A stretch of DNA of 7,573 nt from JALYZC01 sp035997675 (GTDB lineage Bacteria; Actinomycetota; Thermoleophilia; Solirubrobacterales; Solirubrobacteraceae). Below are positions 6,082-7,573 of the stretch, in pieces; position 1 is the stretch's first letter, and every line of letters starts with the position of its first letter. Location of the stretch: contig DASYIJ010000028.1 of NCBI GenBank assembly GCA_035997675.1, positions 1 through 7,573 on the forward strand, written 5' to 3'. The position numbers and the translations under genes are program-made. The notes under the pieces are model-generated. The model was not told the origin of the DNA. It ran no database searches and saw nothing but the letters and a program-made list of their open reading frames with translations.

Positions 6082-7467
6082 TTAACCCACTTTGTGGTTC
6101 GCGAGCCGGAGGCGCAGCCGGGTGCCGCCGCCGGACGCCGATTCGGCGGCCACGGAGCCGCCGTGCGCCTCGGCCACCTGGCGGACGATCGCCAGTCCCA
6201 GGCCCGATCCCGGGCGGCCGCGCGCGTCGCCCCCGCGATAGAAGCGATCGAACACGTGCGGCAGATCGGCCGGGGCGATCCCCGGGCCGTGGTCGCGCAC
6301 GCTGACCTCGCCCTCCCCGACGCTGACCTCGACCGGGCCGCCGTCCGGGCTCCACTTGACCGCGTTGTCGAGCAGGTTGGAGACGGCGCGGTCGAGTCGG
6401 TCGGGGACCGCCGCGACCACGCTGGGTGCGAGGTCGGTCTCGAACACGATGCCGGGAGCGTGCCGCCGCGCGCGGTCCACGGCCTCGGACACGAGTGTGT
6501 CCAGCCGGACGTCCTCCGAGTCCGGCTCGCGCTCGTCTCCGCGGGCGAGGTCGATCAGGTCGGTCATCAGGACCGTCAGCTCGTCGATCTGGGCCTCGAT
6601 CTCGGCGAGCAGGTGCTCGCGCTCCGCGGGCGGCAGCTCGCGGGATCGGAGCACCTCGAGGTTGGTGCGCAGCGTGGTGACCGGCGTGCGCAGCTCGTGG
6701 GAGGCATCGGCGACGAGCTGGCGCTGGGCGCTCGTGGACGCCTCGAGGGCGCGCGTCGAACGTTCGAGCGAGTCGAGCATCGCGTTGAACGAGCGCGCGA
6801 GTCGCGAGAGCTCGTCGTCGCCCTCGACCGCGATCCGGCGACCGAGGTCGCGGGTCTCGGTCACGTGTTCGGTGGCCTCGGTGAGGCGCTGCACCGGCGC
6901 GACCGCCGTCCGCGCGACGACCCGGCCCAGCGCGACCGCGAGCCCCACGCCGCCCAGCGCGATCAGGGCGAGGATCAAGCGCAGGCGGCTCAGGGTCCGA
7001 TCGACCTCGCTGAGCGAGCGTCCGAGCATCACGGCGCGCGGCGCGCCCACCCGGGTCACGTACACGCGCACGTGTTGACCGCGGACCCGGGCGTCGTACA
7101 GGAACGCCCCGGAGCGTCCCGCGGCGACGTCGCGCACACGCGCCGTCACGGGCACCGTGGCCCCGCCGGTGCGCACGCGCGTGATCGTGCCGTCGCGCGC
7201 CACGATCTGGAGGAACAGGTTCGGCTCGCCGGGCCGCACGGGGGGCGCCGGGAAGGGCGGGGCGGGGGCGGGGGCGGGGAGGATGCGCGGCCGCCGGAGC
7301 CCGTTCAGCGAGAGTCGCTGCGTCGCACGGCCCGAGGCGCGCAGCGACCGGTCCACCTCGCGGCGCAGCTCGCCCCGCACGAGCACGTAGGTCAGGATCG
7401 ACCCCAGGACGGCGATCACGGCCACCGCGGCGGCGGCGATGAGCGTGAGCCGGCGCGTGAAGGTCAT
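6082..7467 (-). CDS. Two-component sensor histidine kinase, membrane-bound (EnvZ/MprB-type, HAMP domain)
   Basis: A 461-residue sensor kinase that would autophosphorylate and pass phosphate to the adjacent OmpR-type regulator. TM1 is near residues 8-30. An extracytoplasmic sensor region (about 31-160) includes the Pro/Ala-rich stretch PAPAPAPPFPAPP (64-76). TM2 is near 161-183, and a HAMP domain follows (about 180-235, PVQRLTEATEHV). The dimerisation and phospho-acceptor helix has ASHELRTP with His257. The ATPase domain shows the N box SNLLDNAVKWSP (363-374), G1 DHGPGI (392-397), the F box FDRFYR (406-411) and G2 GSGLGLAI (420-427). All key residues are present, so it should be active. The start ATG (7465-7467) overlaps the regulator's TGA in an ATGA arrangement, indicating translational coupling. 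The signal is unknown; MprB-like organisation suggests envelope stress, but that is inference. The STAS gene follows 50 bases downstream. Confidence 0.95.
   Translation of the reverse strand: MTFTRRLTLIAAAAVAVIAVLGSILTYVLVRGELRREVDRSLRASGRATQRLSLNGLRRPRILPAPAPAPPFPAPPVRPGEPNLFLQIVARDGTITRVRTGGATVPVTARVRDVAAGRSGAFLYDARVRGQHVRVYVTRVGAPRAVMLGRSLSEVDRTLSRLRLILALIALGGVGLAVALGRVVARTAVAPVQRLTEATEHVTETRDLGRRIAVEGDDELSRLARSFNAMLDSLERSTRALEASTSAQRQLVADASHELRTPVTTLRTNLEVLRSRELPPAEREHLLAEIEAQIDELTVLMTDLIDLARGDEREPDSEDVRLDTLVSEAVDRARRHAPGIVFETDLAPSVVAAVPDRLDRAVSNLLDNAVKWSPDGGPVEVSVGEGEVSVRDHGPGIAPADLPHVFDRFYRGGDARGRPGSGLGLAIVRQVAEAHGGSVAAESASGGGTRLRLRLANHKVG
7259..7279 (+). other. G-quadruplex-forming motif inside the kinase gene
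   Basis: Four guanine runs of 4, 5, 5 and 4 bases, each separated by a single C, lie on the plus strand at 7259-7262, 7264-7268, 7270-7274 and 7276-7279. This fits the classical G-quadruplex rule with one-base loops, the most stable class. The plus strand is the template for the kinase transcript. The same bases encode the Pro/Ala-rich segment of the kinase sensor domain, so the G-run pattern may simply reflect Pro and Ala codons. Confidence 0.6.
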
Positions 7468-7573
7468 GGCTCCCGCAGGACGTAGCCGATGCCGCGAATC
7501 GTGTGCAGGAGCCGCGGCTCGCCGCCCTCCTCCAGCTTCCGCCGCAGGTAGCCGACGTACACCCCGAGCGAGT
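7464..7573 (-). CDS. OmpR/PhoB-family response regulator, C-terminal end (5' part beyond window)
   Basis: On the minus strand the window edge enters the DNA-binding winged-helix domain of an OmpR-type response regulator. The last 35 residues are visible, from SLGVYVGYLRRKLE through RLLHTIRGIGYVLREP. The VYVGYLRRKL helix is the recognition-helix region and the HTIRGIGYVLR segment is the closing beta-hairpin wing, both characteristic of this family. The receiver domain and its phospho-accepting Asp lie outside the window. The TGA stop (7464-7466) overlaps the kinase ATG by the usual ATGA arrangement, so the two are one operon with the regulator first. A GGAG sequence close to the kinase start lies within these last codons, though closer than the ideal spacing. 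Confidence 0.93.
   Translation of the reverse strand, partial: SLGVYVGYLRRKLEEGGEPRLLHTIRGIGYVLREP

Noticed and set aside
6085..6100. Inverted repeat AACCCAC/GTGGTT near the end of the kinase gene
   Set aside because: Imperfect, short and within coding sequence, with no T-run; not a convincing terminator.
6094..7485. 463-codon open frame antisense to the whole histidine kinase gene
   Set aside because: Its length is striking, but the product is a His/Arg/Glu/Ala-rich shadow and the kinase on the other strand has every catalytic motif. Long antisense frames are common in such GC-rich genes.

Overview
This window is very GC-rich, has short intergenic gaps and uses GTG starts often. Gene content is conventional cell-envelope and signalling. 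The proteins (a GT-C mannosyltransferase-like enzyme, a MurE-type ligase, MurJ, an actinobacterial-style DedA protein, an MprB-like kinase, a SpoIIAA/RsbV-like STAS protein) suggest a high-GC actinobacterial lineage, possibly Thermoleophilia/Solirubrobacterales. That placement is inference from composition and protein style. No rRNA, tRNA, CRISPR array, insertion sequence or phage gene was seen, and no gene-free stretch is longer than about 60 bases.

Layout. (1) 1-129, plus strand: the last 42 codons of a gene with a charged, coiled-coil-like end. It runs stop-to-stop into the next gene. (2) 130-1434, minus strand: a polytopic GT-C glycosyltransferase, preceded on the same strand by (3) a MurE-type Mur ligase (1478-2899). 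(4) A short divergent control region (about 2900-2951) separates murE from (5) murJ, the lipid II flippase (2952-4613, plus). This is followed by (6) a 110-residue four-helix membrane protein of unknown function (4624-4956) and (7) a DedA-family membrane protein (5005-5601). (8) An AT-rich imperfect heptamer repeat lies in the convergent gap after dedA. (9) A signalling group on the minus strand follows, read right to left: a truncated OmpR-type response regulator (7464-7573), its histidine kinase (6082-7467, ATGA overlap) and a STAS anti-sigma-factor antagonist (5657-6031) with its own candidate promoter.

How the genes may work together. The left two thirds is a cell-wall and membrane module: precursor ligation (MurE-like), precursor flipping (MurJ), a lipid-linked sugar transferase and a DedA membrane-homeostasis or lipid-transport protein. 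The right third is regulatory: a two-component system next to a partner-switching component. Points that merit a second look are the MurE-like ligase, which lacks both diaminopimelate-recognition motifs (DNPR and GKGHE); the heptamer repeat; the start of dedA, which is open in frame back to the stop of the preceding gene; a likely leaderless promoter for the STAS gene; and a strong G-quadruplex motif inside the kinase gene. I found no clear sign of a wholly new multi-gene system.
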